Assembly (NCBI GenBank): GCA_902783165.1
Contig: CACZPU010000034.1
Location: 1-55,226 of the forward strand
Length of the DNA stretch: 55,226 nt
From: an uncultured Prevotellaceae bacterium
GTDB taxonomy: Bacteria > Bacteroidota > Bacteroidia > Bacteroidales > Bacteroidaceae
Reading direction: 5' to 3'
Positions 25,935 through 35,197 of this stretch are shown piece by piece. Position 1 is the stretch's first letter, and each line of letters opens with the position of its first letter. The notes under the pieces were generated by a model. It saw nothing but the letters and a program-made list of their open reading frames with translations, had not been told where the DNA came from and searched no databases. The position numbers and the translations under genes were made by a program.

Positions 25935-27989
25935 ATGAAGAAATATCTGTTGACAATGGCCGCACTAGTGCTTGGTACCTATGCTGTGGCACAAGAAAAA
26001 TCCAGTCCGTACTCAGTGCTGCAACCTACAGCCGTCGGTTCCGTGAAATGGACAGGTGGCTTCTGGGGTGAGCGCTTCGATGTTTTCAGTGGCACATCGG
26101 TGCAAAGTATGTGGAAAACTTGGCAAAGCGAGGAGGGAAAGGGTTTCAACAACTTCCTCGTGGCCTCTGGTGAGAAGATCGGAAAGCATCACGGTCCTCC
26201 TTTCCATGATGGTGACATGTATAAATGGCTTGAGTCGGTAGCTGCTGTCTATTCCATCACTCATGATGCAGAACTCAATCAGATTATGGATAGGTTCATC
26301 GGTTGTGTGGTAAAATCGCAACGTGAAGACGGATATATCCATACGCCAGTGATTATCGCAGAATTGAACAGACGTATGGACCAGAAGGTTGACAACCAAG
26401 ACAATACGGTAATAGGTACTGCCACGGGAACGAAAAACGACAATGCTTTTGCCAATCGACTGAACTTCGAGACTTATAATCTGGGACATCTTATCACTGC
26501 CGGCATCATGCACAAGCGTGCCACAGGCAAGACAACCTTGTTCAATGCTGCCATCAAGGCAGGCGATTTTCTTTATAACTTCTGCAAACGCGCTCCCGAG
26601 GAATTGGCTGGCAATGCCATCTGTCCATCGCATTATATGGCGGTGGCCGACCTTTATCGCGAGACTGGCGATGCCAAATACCTTGAGTTGCTCAAACAGT
26701 TCATCGATATCCGAGGAATGGTGGAGAATGGAACCGATGACAACCAGGACCGCATACCTTTCCGCGAACAATACAATGCCATGGGACATGCGGTGAGAGC
26801 CAACTATCTCTATGCTGGTGTGGCCGACTTGTACCTGGAGGATGGCGAGGCGCAGCTGATGAAAAACCTCAACAGCATATGGAACGACATTGTGACACGC
26901 AAGATGTATATCAATGGGGCTTGTGGCGCACTCTATGATGGAACGTCACCCGATGGAACCGACTATAAGCCCGACAATATCCAAAAGGTGCATCAAAGCT
27001 ATGGTCGACCCTACCAGTTGCCACAGTCTACAGCTCACAATGAGACTTGCGCCAATATTGGAAACATGCTGTTCAACTGGCGTATGCTGGAGGCTACAGG
27101 CAACGGTAAGTATGCCGACATCATCGAAAACTGTTTTTACAATAGCATTCTGAGCGGCATTTCGCTTGACGGAACGAAGTACTTCTATACAAATCCGCTG
27201 CGTATGAGCGATGAATTGCCCTATACTTTGCGCTGGCCAAAGGAGCGCAAGGAATATATCAGCTGCTTCTGCTGCCCGCCCAATACGTTGAGAACACTTT
27301 GCGAGACGCAGAACTATGCATATGCCGTTGGCAAGGGTGAATTATATGTGAACCTTTACGGCGAGAATACATTCACCACCAAACTTGACAAGAAAAACGA
27401 ATTGGTTGTTGTACAGCATACCGATTATCCATGGAATGGCAAGGTGGAGATTGTCATTGAGAAAGTCAAGAAAAATACCGCTCTCACCTTCAAACTTCAC
27501 ATTCCAGCTTGGGCCGATGACTTCAATGTGATGGTAAACGGACAGTCTCTTCAGGCCAAGGTGGATAATGGTTACGTGACAGTGGCGGGAAACTGGAAAA
27601 AAGGAGATGTCATCACGCTCGACATGCCGATGGAAACCAAACTCATCGAGGCCAATCCGCTAGTGGAGGAAGCACGTGGACAGGTGGCTGTACAGCGTGG
27701 TCCAATAGTCTACTGCTTGGAAAGCAACGACCTGAAAGGAGTGGACATCGACAATATCGCCATTCCTGTCCATGCAAAATTCTCTCCCGTGGAAATCAAT
27801 ATTGCCGGAAGCAGGATGATGGCACTTGAGGGAAATGTTGTAAACCGCAATGAAAACACTTGGCAAGGACAGCTCTATCGTGAAGTGGGAAAACAAAAGC
27901 AACAATTAAAAGTCCGCCTGATTCCTTATTATGCTTGGGGAAACAGAGGAAAGAGCGAGATGACTATATGGATACCCGCAGTATATTAA
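25935..27989 (+). CDS. GH127 family glycosidase (beta-L-arabinofuranosidase type)
   Basis: A 684-residue exported enzyme (signal peptide ends AVA before QEKSS). The (alpha/alpha)6 barrel begins with GGFWGERFDVF and SVAAVYSIT. The zinc/cysteine centre of GH127 is visible: E370-T-C372 in AHNETCANIG, and the pair C446-C447 in YISCFCCPPN, followed by LCETQNYAY. A beta-sandwich follows (VNLYGENTFTTKL, LHIPAWADDF). GH127 enzymes release beta-L-arabinofuranose, and a member of the family also acts on aceric acid in RG-II. The exact substrate here is open. The end of the gene overlaps the start of the next by 22 bases, so the two are tightly coupled. Confidence 0.88.
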   Translation: MKKYLLTMAALVLGTYAVAQEKSSPYSVLQPTAVGSVKWTGGFWGERFDVFSGTSVQSMWKTWQSEEGKGFNNFLVASGEKIGKHHGPPFHDGDMYKWLESVAAVYSITHDAELNQIMDRFIGCVVKSQREDGYIHTPVIIAELNRRMDQKVDNQDNTVIGTATGTKNDNAFANRLNFETYNLGHLITAGIMHKRATGKTTLFNAAIKAGDFLYNFCKRAPEELAGNAICPSHYMAVADLYRETGDAKYLELLKQFIDIRGMVENGTDDNQDRIPFREQYNAMGHAVRANYLYAGVADLYLEDGEAQLMKNLNSIWNDIVTRKMYINGACGALYDGTSPDGTDYKPDNIQKVHQSYGRPYQLPQSTAHNETCANIGNMLFNWRMLEATGNGKYADIIENCFYNSILSGISLDGTKYFYTNPLRMSDELPYTLRWPKERKEYISCFCCPPNTLRTLCETQNYAYAVGKGELYVNLYGENTFTTKLDKKNELVVVQHTDYPWNGKVEIVIEKVKKNTALTFKLHIPAWADDFNVMVNGQSLQAKVDNGYVTVAGNWKKGDVITLDMPMETKLIEANPLVEEARGQVAVQRGPIVYCLESNDLKGVDIDNIAIPVHAKFSPVEINIAGSRMMALEGNVVNRNENTWQGQLYREVGKQKQQLKVRLIPYYAWGNRGKSEMTIWIPAVY

Positions 27990-29731
27990 TAGCACTGATA
28001 TCCTTCATCCTGAATGGATTGTGTGCGAATGCCGCCGACTTTAATGTAAAGCCGGGGGCATTCGCCGTTGAAAGGGCTTTGCAGGAAACGCGCGTGTGGC
28101 GCATGCAAAACAATCAGCAACCAGTCACACTCCATCTCCAGCCTGGTGTCTATCGTTTAAATCAGCCCATCATACTTCGTCCTGAGGACAGTGGCATTAC
28201 ACTGAAAGCCGACGGAGATGTTGTGATTAGTGGTGCCGTACAGTTGAAAGGATGGCGGCGCCAAGGAAAACTTTGGGTGGCCGACGTGCCAGAATTCAAT
28301 GGCCGACCTCTAGAGTTCCGCCAACTCTGGGTGAATGGAAAAAAGGCAATCCGTGCCAGGGATGTCTGTGATTTTGAGGATATGTATCGTATTCTGAACA
28401 TTGACAAGCAGCGCGAGATTCTCTACGTTCCTTCTGAGGCAGTAAAGAAGATCTTGAATTCCAGACATGCCGAAATGGTTTTACACGAAATGTGGTGCGT
28501 TGCCAATCTGCGTATCAAGGATGTCAAGGTGATGGGCGACTCCGCTGCCATTTCTTTCCATCAACCAGAAAGTCATATCCATTTCATGCATCCATGGCCT
28601 TCGCCAATGATAACAAACAATGGGCGCAACTCGGCCTTCTATCTCACCAATGCCAAAGAGTTGCTCGACCAACAGGGGGAGTGGTATCTGGATTCGAAGG
28701 AACAGAAGGTGTATTATATGCCAAGGTTGGGAGAGAATATGGCCACCGCTGATGTGGAGGTGCCTGCCGTTGAAACATTGCTTAAAACGGAAGGAACCCC
28801 CGACAATCCTGTGAGAGATATTCTCATGGACGGTATTCGCTTCGAGTATTCCACATGGATGCGTCCTTCCATTCAGGGACATGCTCCTTTGCAGGCCGGG
28901 ATGTATATGATAGAAGCCTATAAGCTGCGTCCAGGTTTGAATCGTCCTAATGGAGACCATCGTCTCGACAATCAGGGATGGGTAGGAAGGCCAGGTGCAG
29001 CAGTTGTTGTGAACAATGCTGAGAATGTTTCGTTCGTCAATTGCCTTTTCAGCCATCATGCTTCAACGGCTCTCGATTATCATTTGTTCGTAAAAGGCGG
29101 TAAGGTGGAAAGATGTCGTTTTCAGGACATTGGTGGAACGGCTGTTCTTGCAGGAACATTTGGACCGGAAGGACAAGAAGCCCATATCTCCTATTCTCCT
29201 ACTGATGAGCGTGAGATTTGTACAGGATTGACCATCCAAAACAATTATGTTGACGATGCTGCCAACGAGGATTGGGGATGTATCGGCATTGCTGCAGGCT
29301 ATGTTCGAAACATCAAGATTCTGCATAACGAAATTTCCAACGTGTCGTATACAGGCATCAGTATGGGATGGGGATGGAATCAGCAAGTCAACTTGATGAA
29401 AAACAATCTGGTGAAAGGGAATCTCATTCACCACTACGCTCGTCATATGTACGACACCGCAGGTATCTATACTCTCAGTTGCCAGCCTCATTCTTTTGTA
29501 GAGGAAAATGTGGTGCGCGATATCTATCATCCTGGCTATGCACACGATCCTAACCATTGGTTCTATCTATATACCGATGAAGGTTCGTCGTACATCACCG
29601 TTCGCAATAACTGGACACCAGCAGAGAAATTCCTTAAGAATGCCAATGGACCGGGAAACACTTGGGAGAACAATGGACCAATGGTGGCCGATAGCATCAA
29701 GTCGAGGGCGGGAGTCGTTCCAACTCCTTGA
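27968..29731 (+). CDS. Secreted right-handed beta-helix glycosidase, GH141-like
   Basis: A 587-residue protein from the ATG at 27968, which begins a clear signal peptide (MDTRSILIALISFILNG, cut near ANA-ADF). The open frame runs back to a TTG at 27935, without merit. The N-terminal module (HLQPGVYRLNQPIILRPEDSGITL, ISGAVQLKGW, FRQLWVNGKKAIRARD) and the beta-helix with repeated IxxNxV turns (LTIQNNYVDD, NIKILHNEISNV, LMKNNLVKGN, ITVRNNW) are typical of the GH141/GH120-like beta-helix group. GH141 includes an RG-II alpha-fucosidase and a xylanase. The assignment to GH141 is from pattern only. The start overlaps GH127 by 22 bases and GH78 follows 58 bases on. Confidence 0.68.
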   Translation: MDTRSILIALISFILNGLCANAADFNVKPGAFAVERALQETRVWRMQNNQQPVTLHLQPGVYRLNQPIILRPEDSGITLKADGDVVISGAVQLKGWRRQGKLWVADVPEFNGRPLEFRQLWVNGKKAIRARDVCDFEDMYRILNIDKQREILYVPSEAVKKILNSRHAEMVLHEMWCVANLRIKDVKVMGDSAAISFHQPESHIHFMHPWPSPMITNNGRNSAFYLTNAKELLDQQGEWYLDSKEQKVYYMPRLGENMATADVEVPAVETLLKTEGTPDNPVRDILMDGIRFEYSTWMRPSIQGHAPLQAGMYMIEAYKLRPGLNRPNGDHRLDNQGWVGRPGAAVVVNNAENVSFVNCLFSHHASTALDYHLFVKGGKVERCRFQDIGGTAVLAGTFGPEGQEAHISYSPTDEREICTGLTIQNNYVDDAANEDWGCIGIAAGYVRNIKILHNEISNVSYTGISMGWGWNQQVNLMKNNLVKGNLIHHYARHMYDTAGIYTLSCQPHSFVEENVVRDIYHPGYAHDPNHWFYLYTDEGSSYITVRNNWTPAEKFLKNANGPGNTWENNGPMVADSIKSRAGVVPTP

Positions 29732-29789
29732 TATGTGACATCCATTCTTCACCGCCACACCAATATAGTAAACACTGAAAAGAAAGAAT

Positions 29790-31886
29790 ATGAATAGCAA
29801 GTCATCAACATGGATATGGTATCCCGGTGATTGGGAAATCTGGTTGGGCAATCAATTCAATAACCGCCGTACAGAGCGCGGAGCCATGTTTCCACCCTTT
29901 TGGAAACAAGACAGCCATTGGGTAACTGTAGAATTCAGCACGACAGTGAGACTCAAAAAGGCGGAGACCATTACAATTGCTACTGAGGGAGATTTTAATT
30001 TCATGCTCGATGGCAAGTTGCAGTTCGGCATGCCGCAGACTTTTGTTGTTCCAGCTGGTGAGCATCGTCTCAATATCAAAGTGCACAATCAGGCTACTCC
30101 TCCCGCCTTATTTGTAGACGGAGAAACAATCCATACCGATGACACTTGGCTCGCAACTTACGAAGACAAGATTTGGATTGACGAAAATGGGGTGGCTCAT
30201 GGTTCCGGTGTCTATGTCATTCCGGGTTTCTGGAATTTCAATGACATCAAGCAGAAACCTTCCAATTTTAAGCTGGCTCGTGAAAACTGGAAACCTGTCG
30301 ACGTGGTCGCTATGAACAACGGTGTAATATACGATTTTGGCAAGGAAACTTTTGGCTATCCTGTTCTTGAAGGATTAAAGGGAACAGGAACAGTATGTAT
30401 TTATTATGGTGAAAGCAAGGAGGAGGCGCTCGACAAGGACTATTGTGAAACATTCGACCGTGTCACTTGTACTGATGGCAACCCTGACACTCCTTCTCTT
30501 GGAAGCAAAGCATTCAGGTATATCTACATTGAAAGAGACGGTTCAGTTGATTATGCGTCATTCTCAGTAGACTATGAATATCTCCCCTTCGACAAACAGA
30601 GAAGTGGTTCTTTCCGTTGCAATGACGAGGAACTGAACAGGATTTGGCAGGTGGGCGCCTATACGATGGACCTTACCACTCGTGAATTCTTCATGGACGG
30701 CATCAAGCGCGACCGCTGGACATGGAGCGGCGATGCCATCCAGTCGTATCTGATGAACTATTACCTTCGCTTCGATACGGAATGTGTCAAGCGCACCATT
30801 CGTCAGTTGCGCGGCAAAGACCCCGTCACAGCACATGTAAATACCATCATGGACTATACGTTCTATTGGTTTAAGTCAGTGCTCGATTACTATCAATACA
30901 CAGGCGACATCGCTTTCGTTCGTGAAATATATCCTAGGATGCTCACACTGATGGACTATTGCTTGGGCCGCATCAACAAGAATGGAATGGCCGAAGGACA
31001 ACCCGACGACTGGATTTTTGTCGACTGGGTCGACTTCCCAATGCATAAGCGAGGCATTCTTTGTTTTGAGCAGATTCTCTTCTGCAAGTCGTTGCAGACG
31101 ATGGCTCTCTGTGCAAAATTACTGCTCGATTCTCCTGTTCCCAATCCTCCGCAAGGCAGCATTCCGCCAGAGAAATATGCTTCTGACGCCCAATTCTTCG
31201 ATGAAATGGCCGAAAAACTCCGTCGAACAGTGAAAGATACCTTCTGGGATCATCACGCTCATGCCTATCTTCACGCATTGGAAGATGGTCAGATGAACAG
31301 GATGATTACAAAATTCCCCAATATGTTCGCCGTCATTTATGGATATGCCGATGACGAGGAACGACAGGAGATATTGGAAAATGTACTTTTAAACGATTCC
31401 ATCGAGAAGATAACTACTCCATACATGCGCTTCTACGAGTTGGAAGCGCTGTGTGACATGGGCATGCAATGTAATGTTCTTCCTGAGATGAAGGCCTATT
31501 GGGGTGGTATGCTGCGCGAAGGTGCCACCTCGTTCTGGGAGAAATACAATCCCGAGGAAAAGGGGCGTCAGCATCTGGCAATGTATGGCCGTCCTTACGG
31601 CAAGAGTCTCTGCCATGCTTGGGGCGCCAGTCCTATTTATATCATCGGCAAGTATTTCCTCGGTGTTCAGCCCACGAAGCCCGGTTATGAGGAATATATC
31701 GTGAAGCCTGTGTTGGGCGGACTCGAGTGGATAGAGGGCGAAGTGCCCACACCGTTTGGCAAGATTCGTGTGAAAATGACCCACGATACCGTCTCAGTCT
31801 ACAGCGATGGCGGTAGTGGGCGGCTGCTAGTTCATGACCAGGAAATCGTGATTCCTGCCAAGAAAGAAGTGAAGATAAACCTATAA
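29790..31886 (+). CDS. GH78 family alpha-L-rhamnosidase without signal peptide
   Basis: A 698-residue protein. An N-terminal beta-sandwich (STWIWYPGDWEIWLGNQF, TIATEGDFNFMLDGK) precedes the (alpha/alpha)6 catalytic part with the family block FFMDGIKRDRWTWSGDAIQS (about 301-319), later DDWIFVDWVDF, and the C-terminal GGxxWIEGxVPTPFG beta-sandwich. It would release terminal alpha-L-rhamnose, a component of rhamnogalacturonans. The motif reads RDR where many GH78 enzymes have RDE. In-frame stops lie just upstream of the ATG, so there is no signal peptide: unlike its neighbours it is predicted to stay in the cytoplasm, unless exported in another way. Confidence 0.85.
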   Translation: MNSKSSTWIWYPGDWEIWLGNQFNNRRTERGAMFPPFWKQDSHWVTVEFSTTVRLKKAETITIATEGDFNFMLDGKLQFGMPQTFVVPAGEHRLNIKVHNQATPPALFVDGETIHTDDTWLATYEDKIWIDENGVAHGSGVYVIPGFWNFNDIKQKPSNFKLARENWKPVDVVAMNNGVIYDFGKETFGYPVLEGLKGTGTVCIYYGESKEEALDKDYCETFDRVTCTDGNPDTPSLGSKAFRYIYIERDGSVDYASFSVDYEYLPFDKQRSGSFRCNDEELNRIWQVGAYTMDLTTREFFMDGIKRDRWTWSGDAIQSYLMNYYLRFDTECVKRTIRQLRGKDPVTAHVNTIMDYTFYWFKSVLDYYQYTGDIAFVREIYPRMLTLMDYCLGRINKNGMAEGQPDDWIFVDWVDFPMHKRGILCFEQILFCKSLQTMALCAKLLLDSPVPNPPQGSIPPEKYASDAQFFDEMAEKLRRTVKDTFWDHHAHAYLHALEDGQMNRMITKFPNMFAVIYGYADDEERQEILENVLLNDSIEKITTPYMRFYELEALCDMGMQCNVLPEMKAYWGGMLREGATSFWEKYNPEEKGRQHLAMYGRPYGKSLCHAWGASPIYIIGKYFLGVQPTKPGYEEYIVKPVLGGLEWIEGEVPTPFGKIRVKMTHDTVSVYSDGGSGRLLVHDQEIVIPAKKEVKINL

Positions 31887-31898
31887 TATTGTTGATTT

Positions 31899-34505
31899 AT
31901 GAGAACAGTGCTTTTGTTTCTGGCATTTTTCGTGACATCACTTGGTGCCAAGGTCAAGGTGGAAATAAAGAGTGTTTCACCTCAAACGGAATACGCTGCC
32001 CAGCTTCTCAAGGGCATCGAGGGAAAGTATAAAATCCAAATCTCTGTGGCTGGCAGTGGCGTGGCAGAAGGTTTCACCATTGTCCGTAAGGGAAAAACCA
32101 TCCGGGTGACGGGCAACGATGACTCTGGTGCCATCTATGGTGTGAATAAATTGTTGGAGATTTTTCGCATGGAGAATTCGTTGGAGAGCATTGGCACCAT
32201 TACCGAGGCTCCCGAAATGAAGCTTCGTGGCGCATGTATAGGTCTGCAAAAAACAGTTTATTTGCCAGGTCATAAGGTGTATGAATATCCTTACACACCC
32301 GAAAATTTCCCGTGGTTCTACGACAAGGACCTGTGGATAAGATATCTCGACATGCTTGCCAGCGACAACATGAATGCTGTGTATCTTTGGAATGGCCACC
32401 CTTTTGCATCGTTGGTCAAGTTGAAAGACTATCCATTCGCTCCCGAAGTCGACGATGCTACCATGCAAAAGAATCAGGAAATGTTCACATTCCTCACTAC
32501 CGAAGCTTCGCGACGGGGCATTCAAATCATACAGATGTTTTATAACATCATTGTCTCCAAACCGTTTGCCGACCATTATGGAATCGCCACACAAGACAGG
32601 AACCGCCCCATTCTGCCATTTATTGCCGATTATACCCGTAAGAGCATTGCTGCGTTTATCGAGCAATACCCCAACGTCGGGTTCATGCTGACTCTCGGGG
32701 AGGCCATGGCGGGCATTGAAAACGACATCAAGTGGATGACAGAAACAATCATTCCAGGAGTGAAAGACGGACTGAAAGCGTCTGGTCGCACCGATTTTCC
32801 GCCTATCATCCTACGTGCACACGACACCAATGGACCGTTGGTTCTTTCCAAGTCGTTACCGTTATACCCCAACATCTACACTATGTCGAAGTATACCGGC
32901 GAATCGCTCACTACCTACCAGCCACGTGGACCATGGGCTGAAACCCATCGGAAATTGGCTGCTGCCGCACCTGTTCACATCAGCAATGTGCACATCTTGG
33001 CCAACCTTGAACCTTTCCGCTGGGCATCTCCTGCATTCACGCAGAAAACGGTGCAAGCCATGCACAACGTACACCATGCCAACGGACTCCATCTTTATCC
33101 GCAGGCGTCCTATTGGGATTGGCCTTATACGGCAGACAAATTGCCCAATGGCGGTCGCGAATTGCAGATAGACCGCGATTGGATGTGGTATGCCGCATGG
33201 GGGCGCTATGCTTGGAATTGCCAGCGCGACGGCAATGAACGTGCTTATTGGAAGCAACGGATAAAGGAGTTCTACGGATGCGACGACCAAACGGCAGACA
33301 GGATTGTTACCGCATATGATGAGAGCGGCGAGATTGCACCCAAGCTGATTCGCCGTTTCGGTATCACCGAGGGCAACCGCCAGTCGCTTCTCCTCGGCAT
33401 GCGTATGGGACAATTGGTGAATCCCTATAAATACACCGTCTATTCTGGCTTCTATGAGAGCTGTGGCCCTGAGGGCGAGAAACTCATAGAATATGTTGAG
33501 AAAGAGTGGAAGCATCAGCCACATGTCGGTGAACTGCCGCTGAACATTGTCGATGAGTGTGTCGCCCATGGCACAAAAGCGGTCGATGCCATCTCGCAAC
33601 AGTGTGTAGTGACGAAGAATCGCGATGAATTCGAGCGTTTTTGCAATGACATGCGGTGCTACAAGACCTATGCCGAAGCATTCCGAATGAAAGTACTTGC
33701 TGCCCAGCAGGTGCTCAACTACAAGTGGAGCAAGGATGCCAGCTATCTCCAAAAAGCCATACCCCTGCTAGAAAACAGCAATGAGATATGGAAGAAAATG
33801 GTGATGCTGACAAAGAATACTTATCTCTACGGTCCCAGCATGCAGACTGCTCAGCGTCGTATCCCCATCGGCGGAGCCGGTGGTAAGTATATCACATGGG
33901 AGGAAATGCTTCCCGTGTATGAGAAGGAACTGACTGCTTTGAAAGAAAACACCCTGAAGCTGATGAAACCATCAGCCGGTAATAGTGATGTTTCCAAGCT
34001 TCAGATTGCCCAAAATGCGGATGTCAAACTCATCTCTCCTACACAAACAGTGAAATTGGAGAAGGGTGCTGTCATTTTCCCGCGTCGTAGTGAGATTGTC
34101 GAGGCTGTAGCCCCAGAGTTGGAAGGATTGAATGCGCTTGTCATCAACCGTGATATGGCTCGTGAACAGGGTGTGATGGTCGACTTCACCTCTGAGAAAC
34201 CTGTTAAGATGCTGGTCGGTTTCTTTGTCGACGATGACAACAAATATGCGGCTCCGCCGAAGTTGGAAATCGATGCCACAGGTAATGAGTATGGACAGGC
34301 AGAGCCGGTCATCACCAATGCAATCTTATTGAAGAACTCTCCAATAGCAAATGTGCATGCCTATAACCTGCCTGCCGGTCATCATCAGATTCGTCTGCCA
34401 AAAGGTATCATCATTGTTGCAGGTTTCACCAGTTCTGAACTGCGTCCTCGCGATGCTGAGATAAATGGTGCTTCTGAGGAGGTCGACTGGTTGTTTGTCA
34501 AATAA
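31899..34505 (+). CDS. Secreted glycoside hydrolase with GH67-like N-domain; GH138-type galacturonidase candidate
   Basis: An 868-residue exported protein (signal peptide ends near LGA-KVK). Residues 20-100 form the alpha/beta domain seen before GH67/GH20 barrels (GFTIVRKGKTIRVTGNDDSGAIYGVNKLLEIF). A TIM-barrel-like region follows (about 105-480: LRYLDMLASDNMNAVYLWNG-like strand and helix pattern, GFMLTLGE268AM, YTGE335S, ANLE371PFRW). The remainder is helical, and a C-terminal beta-sandwich begins near 700. Acidic residues E268, E335 and E371 are candidate catalysts. The family is not certain. The domain order and the company of RG-II-type enzymes suggest an alpha-galacturonidase (GH138) or another uronic-acid glycosidase. 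It starts 12 bases after GH78 and ends the glycosidase run. A small GAAC-ATT-GTTC hairpin with CTTTTT follows the stop. Confidence 0.55.
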   Translation: MRTVLLFLAFFVTSLGAKVKVEIKSVSPQTEYAAQLLKGIEGKYKIQISVAGSGVAEGFTIVRKGKTIRVTGNDDSGAIYGVNKLLEIFRMENSLESIGTITEAPEMKLRGACIGLQKTVYLPGHKVYEYPYTPENFPWFYDKDLWIRYLDMLASDNMNAVYLWNGHPFASLVKLKDYPFAPEVDDATMQKNQEMFTFLTTEASRRGIQIIQMFYNIIVSKPFADHYGIATQDRNRPILPFIADYTRKSIAAFIEQYPNVGFMLTLGEAMAGIENDIKWMTETIIPGVKDGLKASGRTDFPPIILRAHDTNGPLVLSKSLPLYPNIYTMSKYTGESLTTYQPRGPWAETHRKLAAAAPVHISNVHILANLEPFRWASPAFTQKTVQAMHNVHHANGLHLYPQASYWDWPYTADKLPNGGRELQIDRDWMWYAAWGRYAWNCQRDGNERAYWKQRIKEFYGCDDQTADRIVTAYDESGEIAPKLIRRFGITEGNRQSLLLGMRMGQLVNPYKYTVYSGFYESCGPEGEKLIEYVEKEWKHQPHVGELPLNIVDECVAHGTKAVDAISQQCVVTKNRDEFERFCNDMRCYKTYAEAFRMKVLAAQQVLNYKWSKDASYLQKAIPLLENSNEIWKKMVMLTKNTYLYGPSMQTAQRRIPIGGAGGKYITWEEMLPVYEKELTALKENTLKLMKPSAGNSDVSKLQIAQNADVKLISPTQTVKLEKGAVIFPRRSEIVEAVAPELEGLNALVINRDMAREQGVMVDFTSEKPVKMLVGFFVDDDNKYAAPPKLEIDATGNEYGQAEPVITNAILLKNSPIANVHAYNLPAGHHQIRLPKGIIIVAGFTSSELRPRDAEINGASEEVDWLFVK

Positions 34506-34584
34506 GAACATTGTTCCTTTTTCAGAATTCTCGGAATAACCAATTCTGATTGTTAATAATTTAGAAAAATGAAGTCATGCACAT

Positions 34585-34613
34585 GTGTGATTTGATTTTT
34601 CAATATATCTTTG
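34585..34613 (+). promoter_or_regulatory. Promoter of the ECF sigma factor gene
   Basis: TATCTTTG at 34606-34613 is a perfect -7 element. TGTG at 34585-34588 is a possible weak -33. Transcription would start near 34620, which supports translation from the ATG at 34640 rather than the earlier in-frame ATG at 34577. Confidence 0.5.
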
Positions 34614-34639
34614 CACGCTTTGGAAACAACGATGACAGA

Positions 34640-35152
34640 ATGAGTGGGCCGGTAAAAAATAAGCATCAGATTATAGAACAACTGTTTCATGATCATTATC
34701 AACAGTTGTTCTATTATGCTTATGACCTCACTAAAGACGAGGAAGCCAGTAAGGATCTCGTCAACGAAGCCTTTGTCTTATTATTGGAGAAAATGGATGA
34801 ATTAAAAGATATCCGCTTAGACGGCTACCTTTTTGTGAGTATCCGTAACCGATGCCTTTCATACTTGGAGAAGCAGCGACGTGATAATCGCTATCGTGAC
34901 TATTGCTTGACGGTTTTAACTGAGGAAGATGATGATTATTGGATGACTATGGATGAGCGTATCAAAGAAATGAGCAATGTCATCGAAAGTATGCCAGAAC
35001 GAACGCAGTTTGTTCTCCAGCAATGTTATTTTGAGGACCGTACTTACCAGGAAGTTGCCAATATGCTGGGAATAACTACCGACGGTGTTAAACATCATAT
35101 AGTTAAAGCCTTTCAGAAGTTGAGAAATCATTTTAATGTTAAAAAACGCTGA
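34640..35152 (+). CDS. ECF-type RNA polymerase sigma factor
   Basis: A 170-residue sigma-70 family protein with region 2 (LFHDHYQQLFYYAYDLTKDEEASKDLVNEAFV, then LDGYLFVSIRNRCLSYLEKQRR) and region 4 with a helix-turn-helix (DRTYQEVANMLGITTDGVKHHIVKAFQKL). It belongs to the group that in Bacteroidota is paired with a FecR-type anti-sigma factor and controls the neighbouring SusC/SusD genes, and both are next to it here. The frame is open to 34577, but I prefer 34640 because a consensus -7 element sits at 34606-34613. Confidence 0.88.
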   Translation: MSGPVKNKHQIIEQLFHDHYQQLFYYAYDLTKDEEASKDLVNEAFVLLLEKMDELKDIRLDGYLFVSIRNRCLSYLEKQRRDNRYRDYCLTVLTEEDDDYWMTMDERIKEMSNVIESMPERTQFVLQQCYFEDRTYQEVANMLGITTDGVKHHIVKAFQKLRNHFNVKKR

Positions 35153-35197
35153 ATAGGAATACCCAAATATAGTTATTGGCTATTATATTATATAGAC

